The translations under genes and the position numbers were made by a program. Below, in pieces: positions 44,344 through 52,694 of a stretch of 64,000 nt of DNA. Numbering within the stretch: position 1 is the stretch's first letter; each line of letters opens with the position of its first letter. The notes beneath the pieces were generated by a model, which ran no database searches, had not been told where the DNA came from, and was given only the letters and a program-made list of their open reading frames with translations. Source of the stretch: CAVVGB01 sp963747715 (lineage in GTDB: Bacteria; Actinomycetota; Thermoleophilia; Gaiellales; Gaiellaceae); assembly GCA_963747715.1 (NCBI GenBank), contig CAVVGB010000003.1, positions 310,001-374,000 on the forward strand, read 5' to 3'.

Positions 44344-45097
44344 GTACGCGCGGCTAAACCGCGACGTCTGGACGGCTACCAACGCGGAATACACGGACGC
44401 GGCGGCGCGCGAGGCGTGGGCGCGGGAAGAGGTCATGTGGGGCGCGTTCAACATCCCGGAGAGCGAGGTCGGCGTGCTCGGGGACGTCGGCGGCTTGGAC
44501 GTCGTCGACCTCGGCTGCGGCACCGCGTACGTGTCGGCGTGGTTCGCTCGGCGTGGCGCACGGCCAGTGGGCGTCGACGTGACGCCCGCTCAGCTCGAGA
44601 CGGCGCGCCGGTTGCAGGCCGAGACGGGGTTGGAGTTCCCTCTCGTGGAGGCGAGCGCCGAAGACGTCCCGTTGCCGGATGCGAGCTTCGACCTGGCGGT
44701 GTCGGAGTACGGGGCGAGCATCTGGTGCGACCCGAAGCTGTGGGTCGCGGAGGCTGCTCGGCTCTTGCGGCCGGGCGGCCGCTTGATCTTCGTCTGCAAC
44801 TCGCCGCTGTCGATCGTCTGCTCGCCGGACGAGGGCCCGATCGAAGAGGGGTTGCTCCGGCCGCAGTTCGGGATGTACCGGTTCGACTGGCCCGGTGACG
44901 GCGAGGGCGTCAACTTTCACCTCGCGCACGGCGAGTGGATCGGCGTCCTGCGGGCAAACGGGTTCGACGTGGAGCGGTTGGTCGAGCTGCAAGCACCCGC
45001 GGATGCTCGCGACCACGAGTACTACGACTTCGTGCCGGCGGAGTGGGCGAAACGATGGCCGGCGGAGGATCTGTGGGTCGCGCGTAAGCCGGCGTGA
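44330..45097 (+). CDS. Class I SAM-dependent methyltransferase
   Basis: 255 residues from ATG 44330. The SAM site is seen in VVDLGCGTAYVSAWFARRGARPVGVDVTPAQLE (motif I and acidic loop), DVPLPDASFDLAVSEYGASIWCD (motif II/III) and EAARLLRPGGRLIFVCNS (motif IV). It fits the Methyltransf_11 family; substrate unknown. It overlaps ndk by 14 bp and maf by 4 bp. Confidence 0.9.
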   Translation: MELPEYARLNRDVWTATNAEYTDAAAREAWAREEVMWGAFNIPESEVGVLGDVGGLDVVDLGCGTAYVSAWFARRGARPVGVDVTPAQLETARRLQAETGLEFPLVEASAEDVPLPDASFDLAVSEYGASIWCDPKLWVAEAARLLRPGGRLIFVCNSPLSIVCSPDEGPIEEGLLRPQFGMYRFDWPGDGEGVNFHLAHGEWIGVLRANGFDVERLVELQAPADARDHEYYDFVPAEWAKRWPAEDLWVARKPA

Positions 45098-45687
45098 GCG
45101 CGCCGCCCGCGCCTCCGCTTCTGCTCGCGTCGACATCGCCGCAGCGGCGTGCGATCCTCGAGCAGCTGGGTTTGCCTTTCGACGTCGTCGCGCCGCGGTA
45201 CGTCGAAGACGACGGGCCGGGGGTTGATCCCGTCGAGCTCGTGCGCGCGCACGCGCAGGGCAAGGCGCGGTCGGTGGCGGCGGAGGCCGGCGAGCGGCCG
45301 GTGCTCGGCGTCGACACGGCGGTCGTGTTGGACGGTCGTGTGTACGGAAAGCCCGCCGCAGCCGAGGAGGCGGCCGAGATGCTCGAGGCGCTCGGCGGCC
45401 GAACGCATGAGGTCCTGTCGGGGTTGTGCTTGCTGACGCCTGGATGGGAAATCGTCGAGCACGACGTCACTCGCGTGACCTTTCGCGACTTGACGCCGCG
45501 CGACCTCGCCGGGTCCATGGCGTCCGGTGAATGGGAGGGCCGCGCGGGTGGCTACGCCATCCAGGGCGTCGGCGCGGCCCTCGTGGCTCGCATCGAAGGC
45601 GACTACCTCAACGTGGTCGGTCTCCCCGCCGCCCTCCTCGTCCGGCTCCTTGCCACCCGCCTCCCGGGCACCTACGGCTTCGGCTAA
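45094..45687 (+). CDS. maf: Maf-like nucleoside triphosphate pyrophosphatase
   Basis: 197 residues. LLASTSPQRRAILEQLGLPF is the Maf N-terminal signature; VLGVDTAVVLDGRVYGKP and GRAGGYAIQGVGAALV complete the active site. Maf proteins hydrolyse non-canonical or pyrimidine NTPs, keeping the nucleotide pool clean. GTG 45094 overlaps the methyltransferase stop (GTGA). Confidence 0.94.
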   Translation: MSAPPAPPLLLASTSPQRRAILEQLGLPFDVVAPRYVEDDGPGVDPVELVRAHAQGKARSVAAEAGERPVLGVDTAVVLDGRVYGKPAAAEEAAEMLEALGGRTHEVLSGLCLLTPGWEIVEHDVTRVTFRDLTPRDLAGSMASGEWEGRAGGYAIQGVGAALVARIEGDYLNVVGLPAALLVRLLATRLPGTYGFG

Positions 45688-45729
45688 TCCGTAGGGCCGA
45701 AGCCCTAGTCAACTAGACTTGGGCGTTCT

Positions 45730-46779
45730 ATGGGGCTCTGGGGGTACATGAGCGGGTTTGGCGGACGCGAGATGGCGGTCGATCTCGGCACCGCCAACAC
45801 GCTCGTCTACGTCCGCGGGCGCGGAATCGTCCTGTCCGAGCCCTCCGTGGTCGCCATCGACCAGCGCACGGGCGAGGTCCACGCGGTCGGGATCGAGGCC
45901 AAGCGGATGCTCGGCCGCACGCCCGGCACCATCTCGGCGATCAGGCCCCTGAAAGACGGCGTCATCGCCGATTTCGACGTCACGGAGCAGATGCTCCGCC
46001 ATTTCATCCAGAAGGTGCACCACAACCGCTTCGCGCACCCGCGCGTCGTCGTCTGCGTCCCGAGCGGCGTCACCGGCGTGGAGAAGCGCGCCGTCGAGGA
46101 GGCGACCCTCTCCGCCGGCGCCCGCCAGGCCTACCTGATCGAAGAGCCCATGGCCGCAGCGATCGGTGCCGGCCTGCCCGTCTCCGAGCCCACCGGGAAC
46201 ATGATCGTGGACATCGGCGGCGGCACCACCGAGGTCGCGGTCATCTCGCTCGGCGGCATCGTCGTCTCCCAGTCGATCCGCGTCGGCGGCGACGAGATGG
46301 ACGAGGCGATCATGAGCCACATCAAGAAGGAGTACAAGCTCCTGATCGGCCAGCAGACCGCGGAGGAGCTCAAGCTCGAGATCGGCTCCGCCTGGGAGCT
46401 CAAGGAGGAGGTCCAGGCCGAGGTACGCGGCCGCGACATGCTTACCGGCCTCCCTAAGACGATCGTGATCACCTCCGAGGAGATCCGCCGCGCCCTCGAC
46501 GAGCCGGTCGGCCAGATCCTCGACGCCATCAAGTCGACCCTGGACAAGACCCCGCCCGAGCTGGCCGCGGACATCATGGATCGCGGCATCGTCCTGGCGG
46601 GCGGCGGCGCCCTCCTGACCGGCCTCGAGGAGCGTCTGCGGGAAGAGACGCAGATGCCGGTGCAGCTGGCCGAATCGCCGCTGACCTGCGTTGCCGTCGG
46701 CTCGGGCCGAAGCCTGGAGGAGTTCGAGGTCATCCACCGCTCCGCCAAGGCTCGCCAGCGCAACGGCAGACGGCGCTAA
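45730..46779 (+). CDS. mreB: Rod-shape determining protein MreB
   Basis: 349 residues, actin fold. MAVDLGTANTLVYVRGRGIVL (phosphate 1), IVDIGGGTTEVAVISLGGIV (phosphate 2), and GIVLAGGGALLTGLEERL (adenosine) are all present. It forms filaments that guide wall synthesis along the cell length. ATG 45730 follows TAGACT (45714-45719) by 10 bp, so the leader is minimal; ATG 45748 is the alternative. It heads the mre cluster. A small TAGGGC-CGAA-GCCCTA hairpin lies 22 bp upstream of the start. Confidence 0.97.
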   Translation: MGLWGYMSGFGGREMAVDLGTANTLVYVRGRGIVLSEPSVVAIDQRTGEVHAVGIEAKRMLGRTPGTISAIRPLKDGVIADFDVTEQMLRHFIQKVHHNRFAHPRVVVCVPSGVTGVEKRAVEEATLSAGARQAYLIEEPMAAAIGAGLPVSEPTGNMIVDIGGGTTEVAVISLGGIVVSQSIRVGGDEMDEAIMSHIKKEYKLLIGQQTAEELKLEIGSAWELKEEVQAEVRGRDMLTGLPKTIVITSEEIRRALDEPVGQILDAIKSTLDKTPPELAADIMDRGIVLAGGGALLTGLEERLREETQMPVQLAESPLTCVAVGSGRSLEEFEVIHRSAKARQRNGRRR

Positions 46780-46829
46780 AGCCCGTTCAAATCATCACTT
46801 TCCGGGCAACTCACTAAACTCTTCCGTTC

Positions 46830-47780
46830 GTGCCTCGGCAACCGACAGCCCGGCTGCCCCGGCTGGAAAGACGCGTCCGGCGGTACGAGCGGCCCTCCTT
46901 CCGCGATGCGGGGCGCCTCAAGGCGCGACTCGTGGCCGTCGTGCTCGTGCTCGTCTCCCTGGGGCTCATCACCGTCTACTTCCGCGAGTCTTCCGGCGGG
47001 GCGCTGCACGGTGCCCAGCGGATCGGCCTGTCCGTTCTGATGCCGTTCGAGGTCGCCGGTGAGCGCGTGTCCCGTCCTTTCCGCGACGCCTGGGACTACA
47101 CGGCCGAGCTCGTCGGGGCGAAGGAGGAGAACGAGAAGCTCCGCGAAGAGGTGGCCGCGCTCCAGAAGACGCTCATCCAGGCGCGAACCGACGCGCAGGA
47201 GAACCAGCGTCTCGTCGAGATCGAGAAGTACATCACCGGCCCGACCTTCCCCGAAGACTACGAAGCGGTCGTTACTCGCGTCGTCGCGCGTCCGCCAAGC
47301 GCGTACAACCAGGTCGTGCTCGTCGCGGCCGGCTCGGGGGACGGCATCTCCGTCAACGATCCGGTCGTCACCGAGGACGGTCTCGTCGGCCTCGTCACCG
47401 AGGTCACCGGGAACGGCGCGCGGATCACGCTCCTGACCGACCAGGCGAGCGCCGTGTCGGCGCTCGTCCTCCAGAGCAGCGCCGCCGGTGTCGTCCGGCA
47501 CGGCCCGAGCGACGGATCGGCCCTCGTGCTCGACCGCGTCGGCAAGGACGAGCTCGTGAGCGAAGGAGACCTCGTCATCACGGCAGGGTGGCGGAGCGGC
47601 AACCTCGAGTCGCTCTATCCGCGCGGCATTCCGATCGGCACCGTCTCGTCCGTCGGCCAGCAGGACGTCGACCTGTACAAGCGCATCCAGGTAGTGCCTC
47701 TCGTCGACTTCGACTCGCTCGACGAGGTCATCGTCCTCGTCGCCAACCCAAACGCGAAAGGAACCAAGACGCAGCGGTGA
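46830..47780 (+). CDS. mreC: Rod-shape determining protein MreC
   Basis: 316 residues: basic N-terminus, one membrane helix (about 31-50), a coiled coil (about 85-125, AKEENEKLREEVAALQKTLIQA) and the periplasmic-type beta domain with VVLVAAGSGDGISVNDPVV, RITLLTDQASAVSALV and YPRGIPIGTVSSVG. It links MreB to the wall-synthesis enzymes. GTG 46830 lies 9 bp after TAAACT (46815-46820). No room for mreB-mreC coupling: 50 bp lie between. Confidence 0.95.
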   Translation: MPRQPTARLPRLERRVRRYERPSFRDAGRLKARLVAVVLVLVSLGLITVYFRESSGGALHGAQRIGLSVLMPFEVAGERVSRPFRDAWDYTAELVGAKEENEKLREEVAALQKTLIQARTDAQENQRLVEIEKYITGPTFPEDYEAVVTRVVARPPSAYNQVVLVAAGSGDGISVNDPVVTEDGLVGLVTEVTGNGARITLLTDQASAVSALVLQSSAAGVVRHGPSDGSALVLDRVGKDELVSEGDLVITAGWRSGNLESLYPRGIPIGTVSSVGQQDVDLYKRIQVVPLVDFDSLDEVIVLVANPNAKGTKTQR

Positions 47781-48295
47781 TCGCCGACGCCGTCAAGGCG
47801 GGAGCCCTCCTTCTGTTCGCCGCGCTCGTCCAGGTTTCGATCGCCTCGACTGTCGAGGTGGCCGAGGGTCACCCGAACCTCGTGCTCGTTCTCGTCGTCG
47901 CGCTCGCTCTTCTTCGCGGGCCGATCTTCGGTGCGTGCGCGGGCTTCTGGGCCGGGCTCATACTGGACGTTGCCTCGCTCGGGACGCTCGGGCTCACGTC
48001 GCTCCTGCTAACGCTCGCCGGGCATTTCTCCGGTCGCTTCGGCGAGGCGACGAGCCGTTCGTCCGCGCATCCACAGCTCGTCGCCGTCGCGCTTGCGACC
48101 GTGGCGGTCGGCTTGGCCGACGGTGTGCTGCATTTCATGCTCGGCTCGACGCTGTCGGCCTCGGACTTCTTCGTCGCCGTGCTGCTTCCGACGCTCGCGC
48201 TCAACATGCTCCTGAGCTATCCCATCTACGCGCTCGCGCGCCGCATCTTCCCGGTCACTCCGCGCGTCCGAAGGGAGGTGAGCCCCGCTGTCTAG
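47777..48295 (+). CDS. mreD: Rod-shape determining protein MreD
   Basis: 172 residues with five or six membrane helices. HPNLVLVLVVALALLRGPIFGACAGFWAGLILDV is the MreD signature. It is the membrane partner of MreC. GTG 47777 overlaps the mreC stop (GTGA). Its 3' end holds a GGGAGG that appears to serve the next gene. Confidence 0.92.
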   Translation: MIADAVKAGALLLFAALVQVSIASTVEVAEGHPNLVLVLVVALALLRGPIFGACAGFWAGLILDVASLGTLGLTSLLLTLAGHFSGRFGEATSRSSAHPQLVAVALATVAVGLADGVLHFMLGSTLSASDFFVAVLLPTLALNMLLSYPIYALARRIFPVTPRVRREVSPAV

Positions 48296-50261
48296 TACGA
48301 CTCCGAGGCTCCCCGGCTTCCTCCCGCCCGACCCACGGGTCGAGGAGCCCTACCGCGTCACGCCCGCGATGGCGATCCGCATCGCGGTGCTTGGCGTGCT
48401 GGCCGTCACGATCTTCTGCGCGCTCTTCTTCCGGCTCTGGGCGCTCCAGGTGATCTCGGGCGAGCGCTATCTCGAGAACGCGCGCAACAACCAGATCCGC
48501 CCGTACCGCGCGCCGGCGCCGCGCGGCTCCATCGTCGACCGCAACGGCACGGTGCTCGTGGCGAACGTTCCCGGCACGCTCGTCCAGCTCTGGCCCGCGG
48601 CCCTCGAGGGGATTCCGGAAACCGACCGCGCGCGCATGCTCCAGCGGCTCGCCCGCCTGCTCGAGCTCCCGCCCAGGGAGGTCAGGCGCGCCGCAGCGAC
48701 GGGCGCCGGCGACCCGCTCACGCCCGTCACCATCGACGAGCGCGTCGGCGAACGGAAGATCAACTACCTGCTCGAGCACCAGGCGCAGTTCCCCGGCGTG
48801 CAGATCGCGCAGACGCACCTGCGCGACTACCCGCAAGGGAAGATCGGCGCGCAGCTCCTCGGCTTCGTCGGCGAGGTGACCAAGGAGCAGCTCGACACGA
48901 TGCAGGCCAAAGGCTACGCGGCCGGCGATCGCATCGGCCAGACGGGTGTCGAGGCGACCTACGACCAGTTCCTGCGCGGCACGCCCGGCGTGGGGCGGGT
49001 GTACGTGGACGCGCTCGGACGCGTCACGAGCGCGCGGCAGTTCAGCCAGCTGCCCGAGGCGGGCAACAACATCCGCCTGACGATCGACGCCGAGCTTCAA
49101 CGCGCAGCGGAGGAAGCGCTCGACTACGGCATCCGGCTCGCGCTCGATGACGGCGAGTGGGCCGCGGACGGCGGCGCGCTCGTCGCGATGGACCCGCGCA
49201 ACGGTGAGATCCTCGCTCTTGCATCCAATCCCACCTTCGATCCGAGCGTGTACGTCGGGCGCGTCTCTCAGAAGAACCTGAAGGCTCTCGGCGCGCCCTC
49301 GGCCAACCATCCCACGCTCAACCGTGCAGTCTCGGGCGTCTATCCGCCCGGCTCCACGTTCAAGCCCGTCACCGCGCTCGCGGCGCTCGAGACGGGGCTC
49401 ATCCAGCCGGACGAGCTCATCCAGTGCACGGGCAAGGAGGTCATCGACGGCCAGACGTTCATGAACTGGGACCCGTTCGCGAACGAGCCGATGATGCTGA
49501 CGACCGCGCTCGCCGCCTCCTGCGACACCTACTTCTACCAAGTGGCGATGCGTTTCTACGTGCGCGAAAACGCGCCGCTCCAGGAGTGGTCGCGCCGCTT
49601 CGGATTCGGCCGCAAGACCGGAATGGACCTCGGGCCCGAGGAGGCGGGGCTCGTCCCGACCATCGCCTGGAAGCAGCGCTACTTCAAGCATCCGATCGAC
49701 AAGATCTGGACGAGCGGCGACTCCGTGCAGCTCTCGATCGGCCAGGGCGACTTCCTGGCGACGCCTCTGCAGATGACGCGCTTCTACTCGCTGGTCGCCA
49801 ACGGCGGGAAGCTCGTCGAGCCGCACATCGTCAAGTCGGTCGAGGAGCCGCGTGAGGAGGGTGAGCCGCCCGTCGTTCTCCAGCCGTACCTCATGAAGCC
49901 GCCCAAGGACGTCGGCCTCAACCCGGCCGCGCTTCGCGTCGTGCAGGAGGGCCTGTACGACGCGGCACACGCCCCGTACGGAACGTCGGCGAGCATCTTC
50001 GGGTCGTTCCCGGTGCCGATCGCCGGCAAGACGGGCACGGCCGAGAAGTTCGTCCGCATTCCGGGCTACAACGGCCTCCGCGACCAGGCGTGGTGGTGCG
50101 GGTACGGGCCGTACAACAAGCCTGAGCTCGTGGTCTGCGCCGTCATCGAGAACGGCGGGCACGGCGGCACGGCGGCAGCGCCGGCCGCGCTCAAGGTGTT
50201 CGAGAAGCACTTCAACGTCGACCCCGCGTCGTACACCGCCAGGATCGGCTACTCCGACTGA
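48288..50261 (+). CDS. mrdA: Penicillin-binding protein 2 (elongasome transpeptidase)
   Basis: 657 residues if started at CTG 48288; 630 from ATG 48369. The first helix (about 30-50 in the long form) and RGSIVDRNGTVLVAN start the PBP dimerisation domain. The transpeptidase domain carries PPGSTFKPVTA (SxxK), and AGKTGTAEK (KTG). It cross-links peptidoglycan during elongation with RodA. The long form is preferred because GGGAGG lies 9 bp upstream of the CTG, VEEPYRVTPAM before the ATG looks like real protein, and the ATG has no ribosome site. It is an unusual start codon. Confidence 0.92.
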   Translation: MSSTTPRLPGFLPPDPRVEEPYRVTPAMAIRIAVLGVLAVTIFCALFFRLWALQVISGERYLENARNNQIRPYRAPAPRGSIVDRNGTVLVANVPGTLVQLWPAALEGIPETDRARMLQRLARLLELPPREVRRAAATGAGDPLTPVTIDERVGERKINYLLEHQAQFPGVQIAQTHLRDYPQGKIGAQLLGFVGEVTKEQLDTMQAKGYAAGDRIGQTGVEATYDQFLRGTPGVGRVYVDALGRVTSARQFSQLPEAGNNIRLTIDAELQRAAEEALDYGIRLALDDGEWAADGGALVAMDPRNGEILALASNPTFDPSVYVGRVSQKNLKALGAPSANHPTLNRAVSGVYPPGSTFKPVTALAALETGLIQPDELIQCTGKEVIDGQTFMNWDPFANEPMMLTTALAASCDTYFYQVAMRFYVRENAPLQEWSRRFGFGRKTGMDLGPEEAGLVPTIAWKQRYFKHPIDKIWTSGDSVQLSIGQGDFLATPLQMTRFYSLVANGGKLVEPHIVKSVEEPREEGEPPVVLQPYLMKPPKDVGLNPAALRVVQEGLYDAAHAPYGTSASIFGSFPVPIAGKTGTAEKFVRIPGYNGLRDQAWWCGYGPYNKPELVVCAVIENGGHGGTAAAPAALKVFEKHFNVDPASYTARIGYSD

Positions 50262-51433
50262 TGGCGACCAGAGTCGAACAGGCCGTCCGCCCGCATCTCA
50301 CCGCCGAGATCGGCGCCTTCCTGCGCCACCTCGACTACCTGCTGCTGGTGTTCGTCGGCGCCGTCGTCGCCTACGGCCTCTGGGTGCTCGCCGACGTGAC
50401 GCGCCACGACGTTCCGGGGGAAGCGGACTTCTACCTCGTCCGCCAGAGCGTCTACGTCGTCTTCGGCGCGATCGCTTTCGCGTTCGCCGCCGCGCTCAAT
50501 CCGGACGTCTACCGCCGTTTCGGGCGCGTTCTCTACGGCGCCATGCTCTTCCTCCTCCTCGTCGTGCTCGTCCTCGGCGACGACGTGCGCGGGTCGAAGC
50601 GGTGGATCGAGTTCGGCACCTTCAACTTCCAGCCGTCCGAGCTCGGCAAGGTGCTGTTCGTCCTCTTCCTCGCCGGGTTCCTCGCCGACCGCGCCCGGCG
50701 AATCGGGGAATGGAAGACGACCCTCGCCGCGATCGGGCTGTCGCTGCCGCCGATCCTGCTCGTCTTCAAGGAGCCCGACTTCGGGACCGCGCTCATCTAC
50801 GCGGCGGCCGTGGGCGCCATCCTTCTGCTGGCCTGCGTCCCGTGGTCGCACCTGGCCGCGCTCGCGGCCACGGCGGGGATCATCCTCACCGGCGTCGTCT
50901 GGCTCCTCCCGGCAGCGGGGATCGACGTGCTGCAGCCCTACCAGGTCGACCGCCTCATCGGCTTCCTCGATCCCGACGTCGACCCGAGCGGCACGACGTA
51001 CAACGTCAACCAGTCGATCACCGCCGTCGGCTCGGGTGGTCTCGACGGGCGCGGCGTCAGCGGCGCGACCCAGACGAACCTCAACTACCTGCCCGAGCAC
51101 AAGACCGACTTCGTCTTCTCGGCCCTCGCCGAGCAGCGCGGCTTCCTCGGCGCTTCCGTCCTGCTCCTTCTCTACGCGCTCATCGCCTGGCGTGGGATCA
51201 AGGTCATCGCACTCGCACGCAATCTCTTCTCCGCGATGGTCGCCGGCGCGATCGTCGCGATGTTCCTCTTCCAGGTGTTCGTGAACGTCGGCATGACGAT
51301 CGGGATCGCGCCGATCACGGGCATTCCGCTCCCATTCGTCAGCTTCGGCGGAAGCTCGCTCATCACGATGATGTTCATGGTCGGACTGCTCGAGGCGATC
51401 CACGTGCGCGGCCGTCTCGCCGGACGGTCGTAG
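50261..51433 (+). CDS. rodA: Peptidoglycan glycosyltransferase RodA (FtsW/RodA/SpoVE family)
   Basis: 390 residues, about ten membrane helices. SKRWIEFGTFNFQPSELGKV, LPEHKTDFVFSALAEQRGF (catalytic Asp region) and GIAPITGIPLPFVSFGGSSLI are SEDS-family signatures. It polymerises lipid II in the elongasome together with PBP2. ATG 50261 shares its A with the TGA of mrdA. Confidence 0.95.
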   Translation: MATRVEQAVRPHLTAEIGAFLRHLDYLLLVFVGAVVAYGLWVLADVTRHDVPGEADFYLVRQSVYVVFGAIAFAFAAALNPDVYRRFGRVLYGAMLFLLLVVLVLGDDVRGSKRWIEFGTFNFQPSELGKVLFVLFLAGFLADRARRIGEWKTTLAAIGLSLPPILLVFKEPDFGTALIYAAAVGAILLLACVPWSHLAALAATAGIILTGVVWLLPAAGIDVLQPYQVDRLIGFLDPDVDPSGTTYNVNQSITAVGSGGLDGRGVSGATQTNLNYLPEHKTDFVFSALAEQRGFLGASVLLLLYALIAWRGIKVIALARNLFSAMVAGAIVAMFLFQVFVNVGMTIGIAPITGIPLPFVSFGGSSLITMMFMVGLLEAIHVRGRLAGRS

Positions 51434-51442
51434 CGCATCGTC

Positions 51443-52297
51443 TTGCGCCGCCTCCCCCTCAAGCCGTTCGCCGTCTACAACCTCCTCAAGGAGATCCGGA
51501 CCGCGGTCGAGGACTTCCGGCCGCTCGTCCTCGCCGGTGCCGCCGAGCCCGCCGCGAGGATCGCGGCCGCGTTCGTCGAGGGCGGGGACGAGCAAGGCGT
51601 CCGCAACCTGGCGGGACGGACGCTGACGGCCTACGACGTCCAAGGCGCTGAGGTCCTCGTCTACGTCATCGAAGGCGACGCGGCGACGCCCGAGGACGAG
51701 CGAACCCTGCGGCTGGCCGACCGGCACGACGTCGAGATCGTCTGCGTCCTTTCCACCGCCGCTGCCGAGCCCCCGGAAATCGCGCATGTGCTCGCCACGG
51801 ACCTCATCGTCGTGCGTCCCGGCCAGGAGATCCCGTTCGAGGAGATCGCTGAACGCGTCGCCGACCGCGCGGGGGACACGAGCTACGTCCTCGCGGCCAA
51901 GTTGCCAGCGATCCGGCACGCCGTGTGCCAGCAGATCGTGAACAGGTTCGCGCGCCAGAACGGCATCCTCGGCGCCGCCATCTTCATCCCGGGGGCTGAC
52001 TTTCCCGTCCTGACGCTCAACCAGATCCGCATGGTGCTGCGCCTCGCGGCCGCCCACGGCGAGGAGATCGACGCCAAGCGCGCGGTCGAGCTGCTCGGAG
52101 TGGTGGGCGCGGGGCTCGGTTTCCGCGCGCTCGCACGCCAGGCCCTGACGGTCTTTCCTGGCCCCGGCTGGGCGATCAAGGGCGGGGTCGGCTACGCCGG
52201 CACGCTCGCGCTCGGGGAGGCGGCGCTCAAGTACTTCGAGAGCGGCGGCCAGAAGCTGGTGAACGAGGCGGTCGATTCCGTCCGGTCCCGGTCCTAG
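51443..52297 (+). CDS. DUF697-like protein (YcjF-type C-terminal domain)
   Basis: 284 residues. The N-terminal half resembles a degenerate GTPase-type fold (VLAGAAEPAARIAAAFVEGG, EVLVYVIEG) without a P-loop. The C-terminal half (QQIVNRFARQNGILGAAIFIPGADFPVLTLNQIRMVLRLA, GWAIKGGVGYAGTLALGEAALKYF) matches DUF697. DUF697 is often membrane-linked; role unknown. TTG start at 51443, 9 bp after rodA. Confidence 0.75.
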   Translation: MRRLPLKPFAVYNLLKEIRTAVEDFRPLVLAGAAEPAARIAAAFVEGGDEQGVRNLAGRTLTAYDVQGAEVLVYVIEGDAATPEDERTLRLADRHDVEIVCVLSTAAAEPPEIAHVLATDLIVVRPGQEIPFEEIAERVADRAGDTSYVLAAKLPAIRHAVCQQIVNRFARQNGILGAAIFIPGADFPVLTLNQIRMVLRLAAAHGEEIDAKRAVELLGVVGAGLGFRALARQALTVFPGPGWAIKGGVGYAGTLALGEAALKYFESGGQKLVNEAVDSVRSRS

Positions 52298-52307
52298 CCT
52301 TCCGCCA

Positions 52308-52508
52308 ATGAAAGCCGAGGAGCTGCGGCCGGCTGAGGAAGAGCTGGCGATCGAGGAAGCGGACGCGTGGTTCGAGTACCTCGAGACGACTCGCGCCGAA
52401 GCTTCGTCGAACCGCTACCACGAGGTGGAGCCATGGGCCTGGGCCCGGCTCAGCCAGCGCCTCAAGGCCGTCAAGAAGAAGCGAACAAAGCTGCCGGCTG
52501 CGGCGTAG
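52308..52508 (+). CDS. Small acidic-then-basic protein, unknown function
   Basis: 66 residues: acidic first half (EELRPAEEELAIEEADAWFE), Trp-rich centre and a basic C-terminus (KAVKKKRTKLPAAA). It is probably helical. ATG 52308 is 7 bp after TAGCCT (52295-52300), implying a leaderless message. No family recognised. It lies just ahead of the RNase E gene. Confidence 0.6.
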   Translation: MKAEELRPAEEELAIEEADAWFEYLETTRAEASSNRYHEVEPWAWARLSQRLKAVKKKRTKLPAAA

Positions 52509-52538
52509 CGCCGCACCGGCGGGGCCAAGGGCTCTTGC

Positions 52539-52694
52539 TACCCTGGATGGGTACGCGCAGGAGAACCGAGCCCAGATCGGGCAAGCGGGATCCCGCGCCC
52601 AAAAAAGACATGAGATTTGAGGCCGACACGCCCGGCATGCCTGCCCGCTTGAGCGGCGCTTGCGCCGGCGTGCGCCCGAAAGGAGAGCACACCC
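52539..52694 (+). promoter_or_regulatory. RNase E promoter box and long 5' leader
   Basis: The -10 box TACCCT (52539-52544) within the 10-mer GCTACCCTGG predicts a transcript start near 52551 and a leader of about 144 bases before GTG 52695. The leader contains an inverted-repeat-rich stretch and an AAAGGAG ribosome site 10 bp before the start. In E. coli a long rne leader is used for self-control by RNase E; the same use here is inference. Confidence 0.5.
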
